Of a stretch of 64,000 bases of DNA, positions 10,997 through 22,925 are shown in pieces (positions within the stretch are counted from its first letter, which is position 1; the number at the start of each line of letters is the position of its first letter). Where the stretch lies: assembly GCF_963082655.1 (NCBI RefSeq), contig NC_081552.1, forward strand, positions 1,240,001 to 1,304,000, written 5' to 3'. A program made the position numbers and the translations under genes. A model generated the notes under the pieces. That model was not told the DNA's origin and made no database searches. It saw nothing but the letters and a program-made list of their open reading frames with translations. The DNA is from Stomoxys calcitrans. Its lineage: Eukaryota; Arthropoda; Insecta; Diptera; Muscidae.

Positions 10997-11481
10997 CATT
11001 GAATTCTACTCCGTCAATATGCTATATAAAGGACGGAATAGAATTAAAAACGAGAATCAACGACAAAGAGATTAAAGACACGGAATTACTAGTCTCGTTC
11101 GATGTTGTATCCTTGTTCCCCAGTGTTCCTGTCAATCTGGCAATATCGATAATAAAGGAGAAATGGACAATTATTCAAGAATATACAAAAATTCCAATGG
11201 ATTTACTTATAGAGATGGTAAACTTATGTACAAAGGATTCCAGATACTTTATGTATGACGACAGGTTTTATGAACAGAAAAATGGCATGCCAATGGGTAT
11301 TCCATTATCGCCGATTGTAGCAGACATAATCATGGAGGAACTACTAGACAATTGTATTGATAAACGGATACGAAGGAACTTGCACCAAGAATTTATAAAA
11401 GGACAACATATATTTCAGGCTTTTCGGAGAGATTTGGTAATTCCAACATTTAAAACAAGGATTCATACCAACTGGCACTAA
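10997..11481 (+). pseudogene. Penelope-like reverse transcriptase fragment
   Basis: The frame encodes LVSFDVVSLFPSVPV (RT motif A with the first catalytic Asp), then RYFMYDDRFYEQ, GMPMGIPLSPIVADIIMEEL (motif B, typical of Penelope) and LDNCIDKRI. The active-site motif C (YxDD) and thumb are missing: after about residue 135 the sequence turns into KTRIHTNWH and stops. The N-terminal domain is missing too. This identifies a dead, 5'- and internally-deleted Penelope copy. SFDVVSLFPSVPV with GMPMG is the key signature that separates it from LINE RTs. Confidence 0.85.
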
Positions 11482-11674
11482 AAAGCGGCAATATCGTCAA
11501 CAACCTATTTAGCAAGACTAAAACCAGGATAAGGAAAGATGAAAAATAACAAGATGAAAGATGAAATAACACGCCAACTGGCGAACGTATGATCTACAAA
11601 ACGGATACAGACCACTGTGCACTGTTTTTTAAATTCTGTTTTATGTTACTATAATCTTTTTAGTTACCCATTCC

Positions 11675-11703
11675 CTGATGAAGATTACCGGCGCTAATCG
11701 AAA
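11675..11703 (+). other. Hammerhead-ribozyme-like core
   Basis: CTGATGA at 11,675-11,681 and GAAA at 11,700-11,703 bracket a perfect 5-bp stem (GATTA / TAATC, loop CCGGCGC). One unpaired A (11,682) sits between core and stem, and I cannot assign stem III or the cleavage site. Penelope-like elements are known to carry hammerhead motifs in their terminal regions, so the location is right. Confidence 0.35.
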
Positions 11704-11765
11704 TATTGGAAAAATTTAAAATAAAACAATTAATAAAAAACACCGACACCTGTTTTTAATAACTG

Positions 11766-11974
11766 TACATGACCTCAAGCCCAACTATCCACGAAATTAT
11801 AATCAAAAAGGGTCAACAATACACAATATAATTTAATTTAATGCTAATATTATTCATTTAATGTTTATATATAAATATAAATATTAAAATTTCAAATATT
11901 TAAATTGACGAAAATAAATGAAAAATTGTTACTATTGAAAAAAACGTTTTGACTCTTCTTTAAATAAAGAAATG
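11766..11974. other. AT-rich spacer
   Basis: A short AT-rich stretch between the Penelope and LINE relics; nothing recognised. It may be LINE 3' UTR. Confidence 0.3.
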
Positions 11975-13190
11975 TTGCTAGTTATCTGTATATGTGGTGG
12001 TATGGTATTCCAAAGACAAAATAATCTGGTTCCTTTGTATTAATTATTTTGTGTGGAAAAGTGAGACTCTTGTGGTTCAAGAAATTTTTGAAATCCGTAT
12101 TGGATATACTGTAAGAAAAAGCCGATATTTTATCTGTGCGTTTTTTGCCAAATATGTACTTTGCTATGCTATTGAATGCAACTCTTAGTCTCTGTTGAGC
12201 TACGTAGTCACAGTTATGGAAAATTTCTGAGCCATATAGAAGTGTTGGGATTAGATAAGTTGTAGCTAGTGACATGCGAACGGCGTAGACTCTTTAACAA
12301 CCCACAGATTTCTTATCATGCTGTGAACTTTGCCGGCAGCAGATGAAAATAATTCCTAGATTCTTTGCGTGTCTCACGGACTCAATAGCTGAGTTATTAA
12401 TTTTCAGTTCATAGACTCCCCCATTAAGTTTTTTCTTGCTGATATACATCCATATAGATTTTGATGGATTTATTTGCACTCTGTTATTCTCAGCCCAATT
12501 ACTTATAATATCTAAAACTTTATTTATGTTGTGGGTGCATTGTTGAATATTTGCGGGCTTAGAGCCCAGATATAATTGTACATCAACTGCGTACATCTGA
12601 AGAGTACAAAATTGTAAGCAATCAGGCAAATCGTTGATGTACAAACACAAAACAACAAAGGTCCCAGTATTGAACCTTGAGGAACTCTTCTACTAATTGA
12701 CAGTGCTTTGGATAGTTTATTATTGTGACTATTATTGTGACCGTCCATTTATATATGGTTTCACAAGTCTTATTGAAGAACTAGAGAAGTTGAAAAAATT
12801 TTCTAATTTCGTTAATGAAATCGAATGATCCACAGTATCGAACGCCTTGCTTTGGTCAAGTAATACTAGTAATGATTCCATCTTGCTTTCCATATTCAAC
12901 CTAAGATCCTCAATCACATCTATTAAAGCCGAAATGCAACTTCTATTTTTCCTGTATCCAGATTGCCTTTGCGATAGATAGTCGTTTGTGTGTATGAAAT
13001 CGTAGATTTGATTATATATCAGAGTCTCTAATATTTTCGACAGGAAAGATAACATTGCTATCGGCCTGAAATCATTGTTGGATTTAGGAAGTGGTAAAAT
13101 TTTTGCGTTTTTCCAACAATCAGGAAATATAGTCTTTGTGAGGACTGCATTGTAGACATAAGTGGGGTGGGGCAAAATTCCTGGCATGAT
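11975..13190 (-). pseudogene. Non-LTR retrotransposon (LINE) RT relic with mutated YxDD
   Basis: On the minus strand the RT domains run in order from 13,190 to 11,975 in several frames. ILPLPKSNNDFRPIAMLSFLSKILE (fingers) is followed by LLDQSKAFDTVDH (motif A) near 12,840 and RVPQGSILGPLLF (motif B) near 12,690. Motif C reads YAVDVQLYLG at 12,593-12,582, where active elements have YADD. Then come NPSKS, NLGIIF and the C-terminal TLLYGSEIF and FLNHKSLTF. At least two frameshifts and the D-to-V type change at the catalytic pair make it inactive. The endonuclease domain is absent (5' truncated, the usual fate of LINE copies). Confidence 0.85.
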
Positions 13191-13194
13191 GATT

Positions 13195-13320
13195 GGTGAC
13201 TAAATGATCTATTAAAAATTCAAACATTTTAGTACCAAAATTAGTACTATTGTTACCTTGTTTATAGATGGAGCTAGAGGCATGTAGGTACACTTTGGTA
13301 CCACAAAAAATGCACAATAG
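13195..13320. repeat. GGTACC-rich tandem repeat, right part
   Basis: GATTGGTGACTAAATGATCTA, ACATTTTAGTACCAAAATTA and GATGGAGCTAGAG continue the array of 10,640-10,992. Confidence 0.55.
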
Positions 13321-13897
13321 TAGAAAATAGCTTACATATAGAAATTAAGCAATTTGATAATGTTTATCGCAGTCTTAACAATAAGACGACTTGTAGGAGA
13401 AAACGTACTAATTGGGTTTGGGTAATTGGCACCCTAGAAGAATATATAAGGTCACCTGGAGAATTTTTTTTCGTATATATAGGCAAAATTATACTTTCTT
13501 AACTGGGTGAGCTAAAACGTCAAGTGCCTAATTTTGGGCAAAAATAGCCTGGAATGATGTTCACAACGCACGGTGTATGAAACAACAACGCGTGTTCACA
13601 AAATCATCCACGCTTGGTAACAATATTTCCAACGTCTTTGTATGACAGTGACAACATTGGTACATGATTTTGCACCATCTGTTTTCTATCAGAGTAAGTG
13701 TAGTGTTGTTATACAGTCAGTCAGTCCGAATTTTGCAATAATAAGATTTTGTCAAAAATCAATTTTCACATCAATTTTCACATCAATTTTCAAAAAACAT
13801 GTACGTATGTATGTGGTTTATTTGTGACAAGTTTTTAACATGTGATTTTAAAAAATAAAATTCCAATATTCAAAAGAAAAAAAATACTTTCATACTG
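13321..13897. other. Noncoding; short tandem repeat near 13,760
   Basis: No gene seen. TTTTCACATCAA is repeated about three times at 13,762-13,797. The sequence next to it is AT-rich. Confidence 0.5.
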
Positions 13898-14170
13898 GAG
13901 GCCGCCGTGGCGCAGAGGTGAGCACGTCCGACTTTGACGCCGAACGCCTGGGTTCATATACCGATGTGAACATAAGAACATATTTTTTAGCGGTGGTTAT
14001 CCCCTTACAAATATTGGCGATATTTGTAAGTTTGGTGTCGCTAAGCGGCACTCCAATCGGACTCGACATAATAAATCATTTAGCTGGAACATGAATAGGA
14101 CTGCACTTATTGATATGATTGAAGTATTCCTTGTTCCTTAACGGAATGTTCATGGGAAAATATGTACATG
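13898..14170 (+). mobile_element. SINE-1 (tRNA-derived) copy
   Basis: A tRNA-like head with A box TGGCGCAGAGGTGAG at 13,908 and a degenerate B box GGTTCATATAC at 13,951. It is followed by TTAGCGGTGGTTATCCCC and the common tail GGAATGTTCATGGG. The order of blocks matches the copy at 63,055-63,325. Decayed, so old. Confidence 0.75.
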
Positions 14171-15392
14171 AATATGTACGCGTTTCGTACTTGGGAACAA
14201 GACTTAAGAAACAAACTTACATTTGGACTCATTTTTAGAAATTAAAGAACCGGACGTTAAGGTTTAGTAAAGGTCACACTACAATTCAAAGAAAACACCA
14301 TTTCGAAAGTAAAACAAATTTCTATTAATAGTAGTAAAATAGGTGTTTTTTTTTTGTTTGTTTTCGATACTTTTTTTTTTGTTTTGCTCCTATCGAAAAT
14401 AACCAGACACACATACCAACCACAAAGTGAGCATAGTTCATGTAAAGGCCATTGAACTAAGGAAACCAACTATAAAGTGAAACACATACTCCTCAACACA
14501 GCTTGGAGCACGGTGGGTTCCTTTTCGCGTTCAAAGCGCAAGGCAAGGCAAGTGGGCAGGCGGTCTTCAAAAGTAGTGGTTTAAGCAGCTTTTAACACCA
14601 ACCATACATGCGCTTACTTCCCATATTTTTGGTAAGGCTGTGTGAGTAACGTCTATCGAAGTGACGATGTGTTCGCTTACAAAGTACCTTGCCGTCACTA
14701 AGGAATGTCGGCATGGTTACTACACGCGTGTGTGTATGTGCGCATGCGCATCCATGTGTTGGTCTACATGACTAGTTCTTTTCATGAAAACAATAAAAAT
14801 TCCTTAAGATGCCATAGTGAAAATTCGGTAGCCACCGCAAGCCCACAACACAAACAGCAGGAGCTGCAAATTTTACTGGGTGAGGTAGGTAACTGGGCAA
14901 AAGTATGAGCGAGCGAGCGAGCGAGCGTGCTCGTCCATCCAAATAACAATGGTACATTATCACGTTCGAATCATTGCCGCGCATGAGTAGTAACCTAAGT
15001 CAACTGCTGTATGCGGCGATACTTTAAAGAGCATAGGTAATTTTTTCCTCAACGCACGAGAGTTGTAGACTTAAGTCAATTTAAACTCAACATGACCGCC
15101 ATAATGTGTGAGTGACTTGATTTTAGGAGACCATTCGGCATATCTACATCTTTATTTATGACCACACCGCAAAAAATTGTGTACTAAAGTACAGTAGGGA
15201 ACAGGTGATATCTCAACTTTAGTTTTTTATTGAGTCTTTGGTACAGAATTCCCGAGTTTCTATAGTAGATACCTTCGCCTACATTTAGATGTTTTAGTTT
15301 TTTTTTATGTTCAGTTTTTTTTTTAAATTTGGTTGATGTTAGAAACTCCTTTCAAATTAGATTTTGTCGAAAGATTACTTCAATATTTTAGA
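14171..15392. other. Apparently unique noncoding DNA with a (GAGC)n tract
   Basis: No domain or repeat recognised. GAGCGAGCGAGCGAGCG lies at about 14,907-14,926. Two poly-T runs are near 14,345-14,380. Confidence 0.5.
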
Positions 15393-15548
15393 GACCTGGC
15401 GTTAGCTGAGCTGGTATTGTGCTCGGCCTGTGGGGATCATGGGATCAGTGTCTACCACAGCTCTGTCCCTATAAAAATAAGAATCACAATGGACTATTAG
15501 CTGTCTAAGTGAATCTGATTTGCAGAGTACCACCATTGCCTAACCCTT
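15393..15548 (+). mobile_element. SINE-2 (tRNA-like) copy
   Basis: GTTAGCTGAGCTGGTATTGTG (A-box-like) and GGGATCATGGGATCAG, then CACAATGGACTATTAG and GTCTAAGTGAATCTG, correspond block by block to 23,770-23,935. Second tRNA-derived family in the window; this copy is degenerate. Confidence 0.5.
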
Positions 15549-15944
15549 TATGAACCTTTGGTTTTTGAAAAATTCTCCAAATTTGATATTCACAGACTAA
15601 AATTATGTTTTTACAAAAACAAAAATCTGTCTTTTATTTGATTTGGCTTTTACAGCAGTGTCATGTGTATCAATTCATATATTGGTCGAGCTAAATGACC
15701 AATCGAATATTACGCACAAAATTGACTAAAATTTTCGTTGCATACAAACCAGTCAAATGTTTTTAATAGGTTAAGCCGACAAGAGGAAGCCTGTGGATCA
15801 ACGCTTCCATGTCAGAATTTGTTAGAAGCGAAGCAGTAACGTCTCGTAGTATTTTCAACATGCCCTGAGCACGCCATAATTTGTAGCGTCTATTATGCAT
15901 AACAATTATGATCTTCTTACTTCCCCTCGGTAGTCATCCCTTAA
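15549..15944. other. Noncoding, no feature recognised
   Basis: AT-rich; no coding, RNA or repeat evidence. Confidence 0.4.
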
Positions 15945-16170
15945 ACCGTTTCAACTCGTCCTGCGTCGCCTTGGATGAAGAATGTCCATGACTTCACCAA
16001 TTTGATTATTATTGGCGTAAGAGCCAACCTCCCGCACTCTCCAATATCCGCATCCAGGACCTTGTTGCGATCAGGCAGCCACAAACGGAGATCTCTTCTC
16101 TTCCCAAGCTTGGATCCATCTGTGTAGCACGAACTATCAGATGACAATACTAGACTTGCCTTTGTCAAAA
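15945..16170 (-). pseudogene. Possible LINE RNase H fragment
   Basis: The minus strand reads CYTDGSKLGKRRDLRLWLP and KVLDADIGECGRL. The YTDGSK motif with a following acidic residue is typical of RNase H domains of some LINEs, but only the first part is recognisable and the rest is not. It could be chance in part. Confidence 0.4.
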
Positions 16171-16460
16171 ACTGTGCCGATTACAGTTTCATCTCAGAAC
16201 AGATTTGCCGATTACAACAGTTTCATCTCAGAACAGATTTCGTTGCGTTGCTTATTCCGTGACCTAGTTTTCCACTCCCCCTATTCTCATAAGTTTCATA
16301 GCAGCAGGGCCTGTCTAATTTCATACATACAGAATTGTCTCCAGTGCTTTTGTAGGCGCAACAAACTATCGAAAATCGCAACATTCGATATTTTCGATCT
16401 TTCTTATAATAAATATCGATAGTAAAGATACTATCGTTAATTTCCCATCACCTATGTTTC
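16171..16460. other. Noncoding, no feature recognised
   Basis: CGATTACAACAGTTTCATCTC-type sequence is duplicated once in tandem (16,178-16,232). Nothing else is seen. Confidence 0.4.
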
Positions 16461-16464
16461 AAAC

Positions 16465-17260
16465 GATACTCCACCATGGATCGAATTTGTCGAGTTCTTT
16501 GTGCTGTATCTCTTTTTGGGTAAACATAGAATAATGGATGGTTATGCTTGGTAGAAGACCATAGTAGAAGTCAATGGGAAATATTTCAGTCCATTCGGAT
16601 AAGAATTGCGCCTTGTAGGGACTTAAGGAGCATAATCGGGAAGATCAGTTTATATGGGAGCTGCATCAGATAGACCGATTCAGACCATGTTAGACACGTG
16701 TGTTGAAGGTGATGGGAGAAGCTGTTGTATAAAATTTCCGCCAAATCGCATGAAAATTACGCCCTCTAGTGGCTCAAAAAATCAAGATCCCAGGTCGTTA
16801 TATATGGCAGTTTTATCAGGTTATGAACCGATTTCAACCATACTTAGCACAGTTGTTGGAAGTCATAACAAAACAAATCATGCACAATTTCAACCAAATC
16901 GGAGGAGAATTGCGCCCTATAGTGACTCAAAAAGTTAAGATCGCAGATCGGTTTATATGGCAGCTATATCAGGTTTTGTACCTATTTGAACCATACTTAG
17001 CACAGCACATACTTCAGCCAAATCGGATGAGAATTGCGCCCTCTAGTGGCTCATGAAGTCAAGATACAAGATCGGTTTATATGCAGCTATGTCATGGACC
17101 GTATGGCCCATTTACAATCCCAACCGACCTACACTGATAAGAAGTATTTGTTCAAAATTACAAGCGTGCTTTCGACATACAGACGGACGGGCATGGATAA
17201 ATCGACTTAAATTGTCATGACGATCAAGAATATATGTACTGCTCTATTCCTCACGCCCCT
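16465..17260. repeat. DINE-like element, GCGCCCTCTAG subfamily
   Basis: Starts with CTCCACCATGGATCGAATTTG, carries repeated units with GAGAATTGCGCCCT(C)TAGTGGCTC...AGATCGGTTTATATGGCAGC, and ends with GACAGACGGACGGGCATGG and CGATCAAGAATATATGTACT. Same layout as 50,541-51,262. Confidence 0.75.
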
Positions 17261-17740
17261 CCTAAGGCAAGAAAACTTTTTCTCCATCTCCTTCCACCAT
17301 ACTAGCGAGCCTTAAAATTGATTTAACGAAACAAGTTAAGAGCCCAAGGAACGATCTTTGTATTGGGATTAGAGTTCATACCGTCCTTATGGTTTTCCTG
17401 TACAGCTGGTTCAGATTTCTGCCCCCTTGAAGTATTACATCACAGTCTAGTTTGCAAACTGATTCAAATCCCTCCTTAGTCAAAGTCCTTAGTAGACTTT
17501 GTTTGGAAGTCATCCATGCATTGGAGCCACAATTTATTCCTAAGCACATGGCAAATTCAATCATTAAACCTCCGGTCCACTCGATACTAAACTTAGAATT
17601 GGATCAGTAGGTCGGTCCACAAATTGTTAAAAGCCGATACTAATGCATACCGTAAACGGGAACATGTGGGACTCTTCTGTCCTATGTCCAACCGCGGATG
17701 CCAAAATCTACAAAATTGATCATTGTCATTAGGTTAGCTA
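17261..17740. other. Noncoding, possibly eroded LINE
   Basis: No clear domain. A minus-strand frame of about 60 codons (17,376-17,564) has no motif I know; its position beside the LINE C-terminus at 17,745 suggests LINE origin but does not show it. Confidence 0.3.
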
Positions 17741-18150
17741 TAGGTGGCGGTCTGCCATCAGACTCACTTGGACGTTTTCGTCCATTGTGATATCACAGGA
17801 ACAGGAGAAGGAAGATGCCTTCCAGTTTCCACCATTGAACCATCCAGCCCAACAACTTGCGAATGTTCACATATGCTAAATCAGACAAGTTCTCAAAGAG
17901 ATGAGAACCCAAAGTGGAACTCCTTCTGACGGCCAGTGTGGGACACACACACAGCAGATGTTCTATAGTCTCTTCTTTCTCAAAGTCCTCACAGCTTCTG
18001 CAAATGTTGTTACTTGCAGTCTACAGTCTGTCAGTATGTTTTCCGATCAGACAGTGACCTGTCATGACAGACCCAAAGCGGTAGACCTCTTCAGGCCTAG
18101 TTTAGGCCACATAATTCAACTGTCGAGCCGTCATTGTTCTTACTACAGGA
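17741..18150 (-). pseudogene. LINE polyprotein C-terminal zinc-binding fragment
   Basis: On the minus strand the frame encodes VMTGHCLIGK near 18,070 and then CRSCEDFEKEETIEHLLCVC near 18,000, the Cys/His-type motif that ends many jockey/R1-like LINE polyproteins after RNase H, and FENLSDLA, RKLLGW. An in-frame stop lies between the first two blocks. The rest of the element is missing. The related plus-strand fragment is at 62,670-62,850. Confidence 0.75.
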
Positions 18151-21100
18151 CATTTCGTCAAGCTTCTTTTATTTGTGTGGAAATAAATTCCATAACAAAT
18201 TTTTGAAGCTTTTGGAATTTATTTTTTGTTTTTTTCTCGAAGTAGCACCAAGTTATGACGAGCCTTATGGGCCACTATACCGAAATGATGGAAGTGTAAG
18301 AGAAACAAAAAAAAAAAAAAAAACAATAACAAATCAAACTGCAGCAACAACTACAAATGCCATGGCATATTTTAGTGACATCTCGCGTGTGCCAAACTGG
18401 AATGCTCCGCTCGGTCACTTGCTGCTCTCCTTGGCTCCCTCGGCTGTGTAAGGCGATTGTGTCGTTTTTTTCTCGCCCGAAAACTGAAAAGAAGGAATTT
18501 CTTAAAAACCAGCTCAGTCGAATCGTTTTACAAACTAGACATCGTTGAGTATGCTATGCGCACAAGCAAAGGCAAAAATCTCTGCCTCAAATGGTCGTCG
18601 TCAAAAAACACCAAAGCAGCCTAGCCTTTTATTTTGGTCAAATACTACAAGTCAATGAAATGTAAAATTGGTGTAAGACACCAAGGCACTGTGGCCAACG
18701 AGCGAGCGGGCGAGCCAAGCAACAAACGAATGGACGAACTTGTAATGAGCGCTTCTAATAGCCTGTGTAACAGGTTTCTTAGCCAGCTCCCAGCACCACT
18801 CAGCGAACGACATGCGCTCGTACTCAATCGTGTGCCATAGGTTCGAAGAGTAAAAAGCGCTCAGACTTTATTGCCACTATCGAATAAACTACTCGTCGTT
18901 GCAGCCACCACTTAATGCCAAAAACGATTGGGGCGAATAAAAGACACAATAAGCAAGCAGCAGCAGCAGCAGCAGCAAGCAACACTCACTATGGCTCCCA
19001 ATGATGTTGACTGGAGTTGTTGGCCTGGCCTTAAGCAGTCTCGGCCGCAGTTGTGATTTGAACTCTCGAAGAGCAGAACCATTCTGAGCAAAAGCGGCGC
19101 GTGTGCTGGCGATTTAAGTGAATAGTGTCTTTATGCTCCACACACAGCTTCAAGTGGCAACATGCAGTAGAGAGAAGAAGCAAGCAAACAAACAAAAACA
19201 ACCAAAAAGCCAACAAATTGAATGAGCAAAACAAAGGTGTTGAAAGTGCAAACATTTTGTTGTGAATACATACCTACAAACAAACAAACCAACCATCATA
19301 CAAGCATATATAGTTTTTTTTTTTTTTTTTTTTTTTGCAAAAAAATATAAATTTTTTAACATGCATGCGGCCATATGTGGGCAGAATTCGATTATGAAAT
19401 AAAATATCGGAAATGAATTACAAAATTCCAGTTTGCATTTCGGAAGGTAGATTTTTCTAAACACGGGCATTGAAACTGCTAAACTACTAATGGAAATTAA
19501 AAAAAAAGAACAAAAATTAATTAACAATTAAAGAAAAAGCAAAAGATAAAAAAAAAAATAAAAAACAAGACAATAATCAGTATAAGCTATGTCAATATTT
19601 TAAGCTCAAATATAGTTTGGTTAATTTTGCTCCAATATAGTTGTCACAAACATTATTTGTTTGCTGGAAGTTTATTCGCATAAAATTATATAGGGATGAT
19701 ACATTAACAATTCAGCACAAGTTGAAATTGATGAGACAAAGCCAACACATTTTTGCTTCCTATTTGTTGGAAAGAAAATTTACCAATAAACCTTTCTAAA
19801 AGTCTTTGTGAAATTTCAATATTCCATGTGTGAAAAGAAAAGAACCGAATTTAATTAATTTTTGTGTGTTTTGTTTCAAAAGAATCCATTTTCTTACAAT
19901 GCAGGCTCCCAGAATTTAAGGCGACGCTTTTAATTTCTCTGAATTTGCAAAGCAACACTGAGCCATTGCCATTGATTTGGTTGCTCAAAATATCAGCCCA
20001 GTTTTTGTTTGGCTTGCCAACACTCTAGCGAATAACAAAATAGTAAGCAAATAATAAAAAAAAAAATTAAAGATACCTACACCCATACCGAAACAAAATA
20101 TACTTCAAACAAAATTGAGATTGTGCAACGACGAGCAACAATGGGCAAATCTATGTAGGTACTAGTTTGTGTACACACGCTGCTTGCTTCGTACTTAGTT
20201 GCTAGACAAGTTTTGGCCAGGGATATTATTGGCGGTGGTAGTGTCGTAGCCGCTGCCGACTTATTGTACGAGGTATTGTACGTGTACTTGGCATCATCAT
20301 CATTACCATCATCATCATCATCATCAGCAACAGGAAGGAGTTTTCTGACATTCGGCCCATTGTGGATTATTCGCTCAACGAATGGATGCTGTTGCGGCTG
20401 CTGTCTCTGGTGGCTCTCCTTAAGGTAAGCAGAATTCTTAATTAGGGTGTTGGTTGACTGGCCTGCCCCCATCCCGTCCCGCCCCACCTCACCCAACAGC
20501 ATCTTTCCTTTGTGTGTGTGTGTTTATGCTGTGCGGCACACGGCAACCCTCATGGCAACCCAGAGTCAAGCGAAAGGTGCGCTTACTTGAGCCAAATCTT
20601 AAGGGGGATCGTAATTTGAACTGAGCATACGCTCCGCCACCTAAATCTTCGAGTGATGGCGTGCTTTGGCCCAACTAACGAGACAGGGGTCATAGAGTTA
20701 CAACAAACAAACGTTAATACATATAAATCAATATTATTGTTGCTGTTGTTGTTGTTGTTGTCGTCGTCTCGCCTGTCGGTTGTCGTTTGCGTTTTGTCTT
20801 TTCATTAGCTGATTGGCCTTAATTTTGCCTTATCGTAGCTTTCAAAAATTTCTACACACAGAATTCAGGCTCTGTGTGCATACCAACAAAGTTTCACACA
20901 CACACACACATACACACACAGCTAGACATACATACATATTTGTACACAAGCTTGTACTGACGAATGTATGTAAATCTATAAAATGTTGAAAAAATTCTTT
21001 TATGCTTATAACCTGTTCGGAACCATAGCATGAATCGTGTTAAGACAATAATTTGTTGTTGTTGTGCTATTTTGCCTATGACACCACCATCCACATCCAG

Positions 21101-22745
21101 CCAGTCTCGGGGAAGACCAACAACTTTGCAGAGATATATGTATGTGACCTTTTTCTTTTGTTTCTCCATATGATATGGACAGCACAAGTGCTTCAAAAGT
21201 TAGAAGAAAAGACGCAGAATTATCTAACCACTGCGCTGCTGTTCAGCGATTCGCACCTACGCAGCGTAGCTTTCGAAAGTTTCAACTACGAAACGATCGC
21301 GTACATATCCTCTCTTTTTTTCACTTCAAAAGGATGCAATGAGTGTCGCGTGTCAAAGGGCTCTTGACAAACAAACAGTCAAGATGTAAACAATTAAATC
21401 TGGCCCCCGTATCGAATCGCACAAATGTCTGGCCCTATGTGGGACACTTATGTTTCATGACAACACTGACCCAATTTTTCGTTTTGTTTCTGTTGCTGTT
21501 AGCTGGCCTCATGTTCGGGTCGAGAGACAACAAATGCTGGTGTTTGTGTGTACGTGTGTTACATACCCAAACACTTTCTCCGTTTGGGCTTCTCCCCGTT
21601 TTGGGTAGAGTGTCGGACGGACGGAAATTGATCGGCCAAACATAGAGCCCATGCTTTGACACACATACTCATTCATACCCACATCCGAATGTGTAAAGCA
21701 ATTAAAAGAAATGGAATTTCGAAATGATAAGAATTACAAAAACGAAACATAAATTGGTCAATAAGAGGCAGGAAAAGACGGAGAGTTGAATAAGCGCAAT
21801 GGACCCCACCCTACCCCACTGTTGTCATGTCCAGCCAGTGTGCCTTCAGTTTGAATGCTCGATCACTGCCTGTCTTTTGTGTCTTTCATCCTTATGCCAC
21901 AAACCAATCACCAGCAAATCTTGAGTGACACTCCACGTTGTACGTGTGCGTAGACAATGCATAAACATTTATATGGGCCAACACGTATGGATGGAATACC
22001 CAGCAAACATGAAATCACAACGAAATCGAGAGGACAAATATGCTAACAACTATGATAGCTATGTATGATAGTGTTCTTATCGTCTCAGTCACGACAGATC
22101 ACTGTCTGCGGACATAGCGGACTACTACACTCTGAAAAAAGTTTAAAGATTTTGTCCTTAATTTTAGGATTTTGGTAATAATTTCGAGCCAAAGACGTAG
22201 TGTGGATATAAATCAAGTACACGACGTTTAAAAATAAAAAACAAAATCATGAATCCTTAAAACAACGAAATGAGAATATCCAGACTTCAATGCAGTTCAA
22301 TTCAGAAAAGATAAGAATGCGGCAACTTAATAAAAGCATATTGCATTTTTAAGGAAATAAATCCATATCCTTTAAACCACTAAATATTTGAAAATAAGGC
22401 TGCTGGGATTTCTAGGCAAACTTACTTAACCTCTAAATTTAAAATGTCTTTTTCTGCTTTGATGAATGAGCAAATTTTATTTTATTGTACAGTCGTTATA
22501 ATTTAAAGAAATATTAAACACAGCAATATATATTCTTTAGTCACACTAAGAGAACAATGTTATACCTGCAATTCCCTTTCCAATCGTATTAATACATTTG
22601 TGTTTTTATTTACGTAAACATCTTGCTGTTTTTGTTTAAAGATGAGTTAATATTTTGATTATCGCTATCCCCTTCAAGATTTTCTATGATTTCAAAATTC
22701 CATTGTGCCAGTTGACTTTTTTCACCTAGATCGAAAACAAGAACT
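18151..22745. other. Longest apparently single-copy stretch; noncoding, with microsatellites
   Basis: I recognise no transposon or protein domain across about 4.6 kb. Base composition is less AT-rich than its surroundings around 18,400-18,900 and 20,150-20,700. Simple repeats: poly-A 18,307-18,323; (CAG)n 18,956-18,976; poly-T 19,314-19,336; (CAT)n 20,291-20,327; (GTT)n 20,736-20,760; (CA)n 20,895-20,920. AAG|GTAAGC at 20,422-20,430 is a good donor-like site on the plus strand, but chance hits of this length are expected. This is the most likely place for promoters, 5' exons or enhancers of a flanking gene. Confidence 0.45.
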
Positions 22746-22746
22746 T

Positions 22747-22925
22747 TCCATTTGCAAAGAAAAATCTGCGATCATTTAGCTCGTCTCGTGCCTGTCCTAA
22801 CAGGCAAAAAAAAAAAAAAAAATTTTAATTAAAAGATTCGGCGGAGCCCGGTCGGAATTCGAACCTGTGCACACCGAGCAACAGCGAGAGTTGTTGCCGT
22901 TGTCTAGCGTTCGAAGCCATCAATA
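22747..22925 (-). repeat. tRNA-like SINE head (minus) and duplicated flank
   Basis: CGGTCGGAATTCGAACCTG at 22,852 is a reverse-strand B box (GGTTCGAATTCC), next to GCGGAGCC. The left flank CATTTGCAAAGAAAAATCTG (22,748) is repeated as CATTTGCCAAGAAAAATCTC at 23,164. A functional tRNA is unlikely because no cloverleaf can be closed. Confidence 0.35.

Larger units (their letters stand above)
10993..11765 (+). mobile_element. Penelope-like retroelement relic
   Basis: It contains a Penelope-type reverse transcriptase fragment followed by about 280 bp of degenerate 3' sequence. The 3' part contains a hammerhead-like core (11,675-11,703) and ends in A-rich sequence. The copy sits between two parts of a tandem repeat array. 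The GIY-YIG endonuclease domain expected downstream of the RT is not recognisable. Confidence 0.75.

Noticed and set aside
20077..20502. 141-codon minus-strand frame with an Asp run
   Set aside because: The Asp run is the (CAT)n repeat on the other strand, the rest has no family motif, and the opposite strand is equally open.
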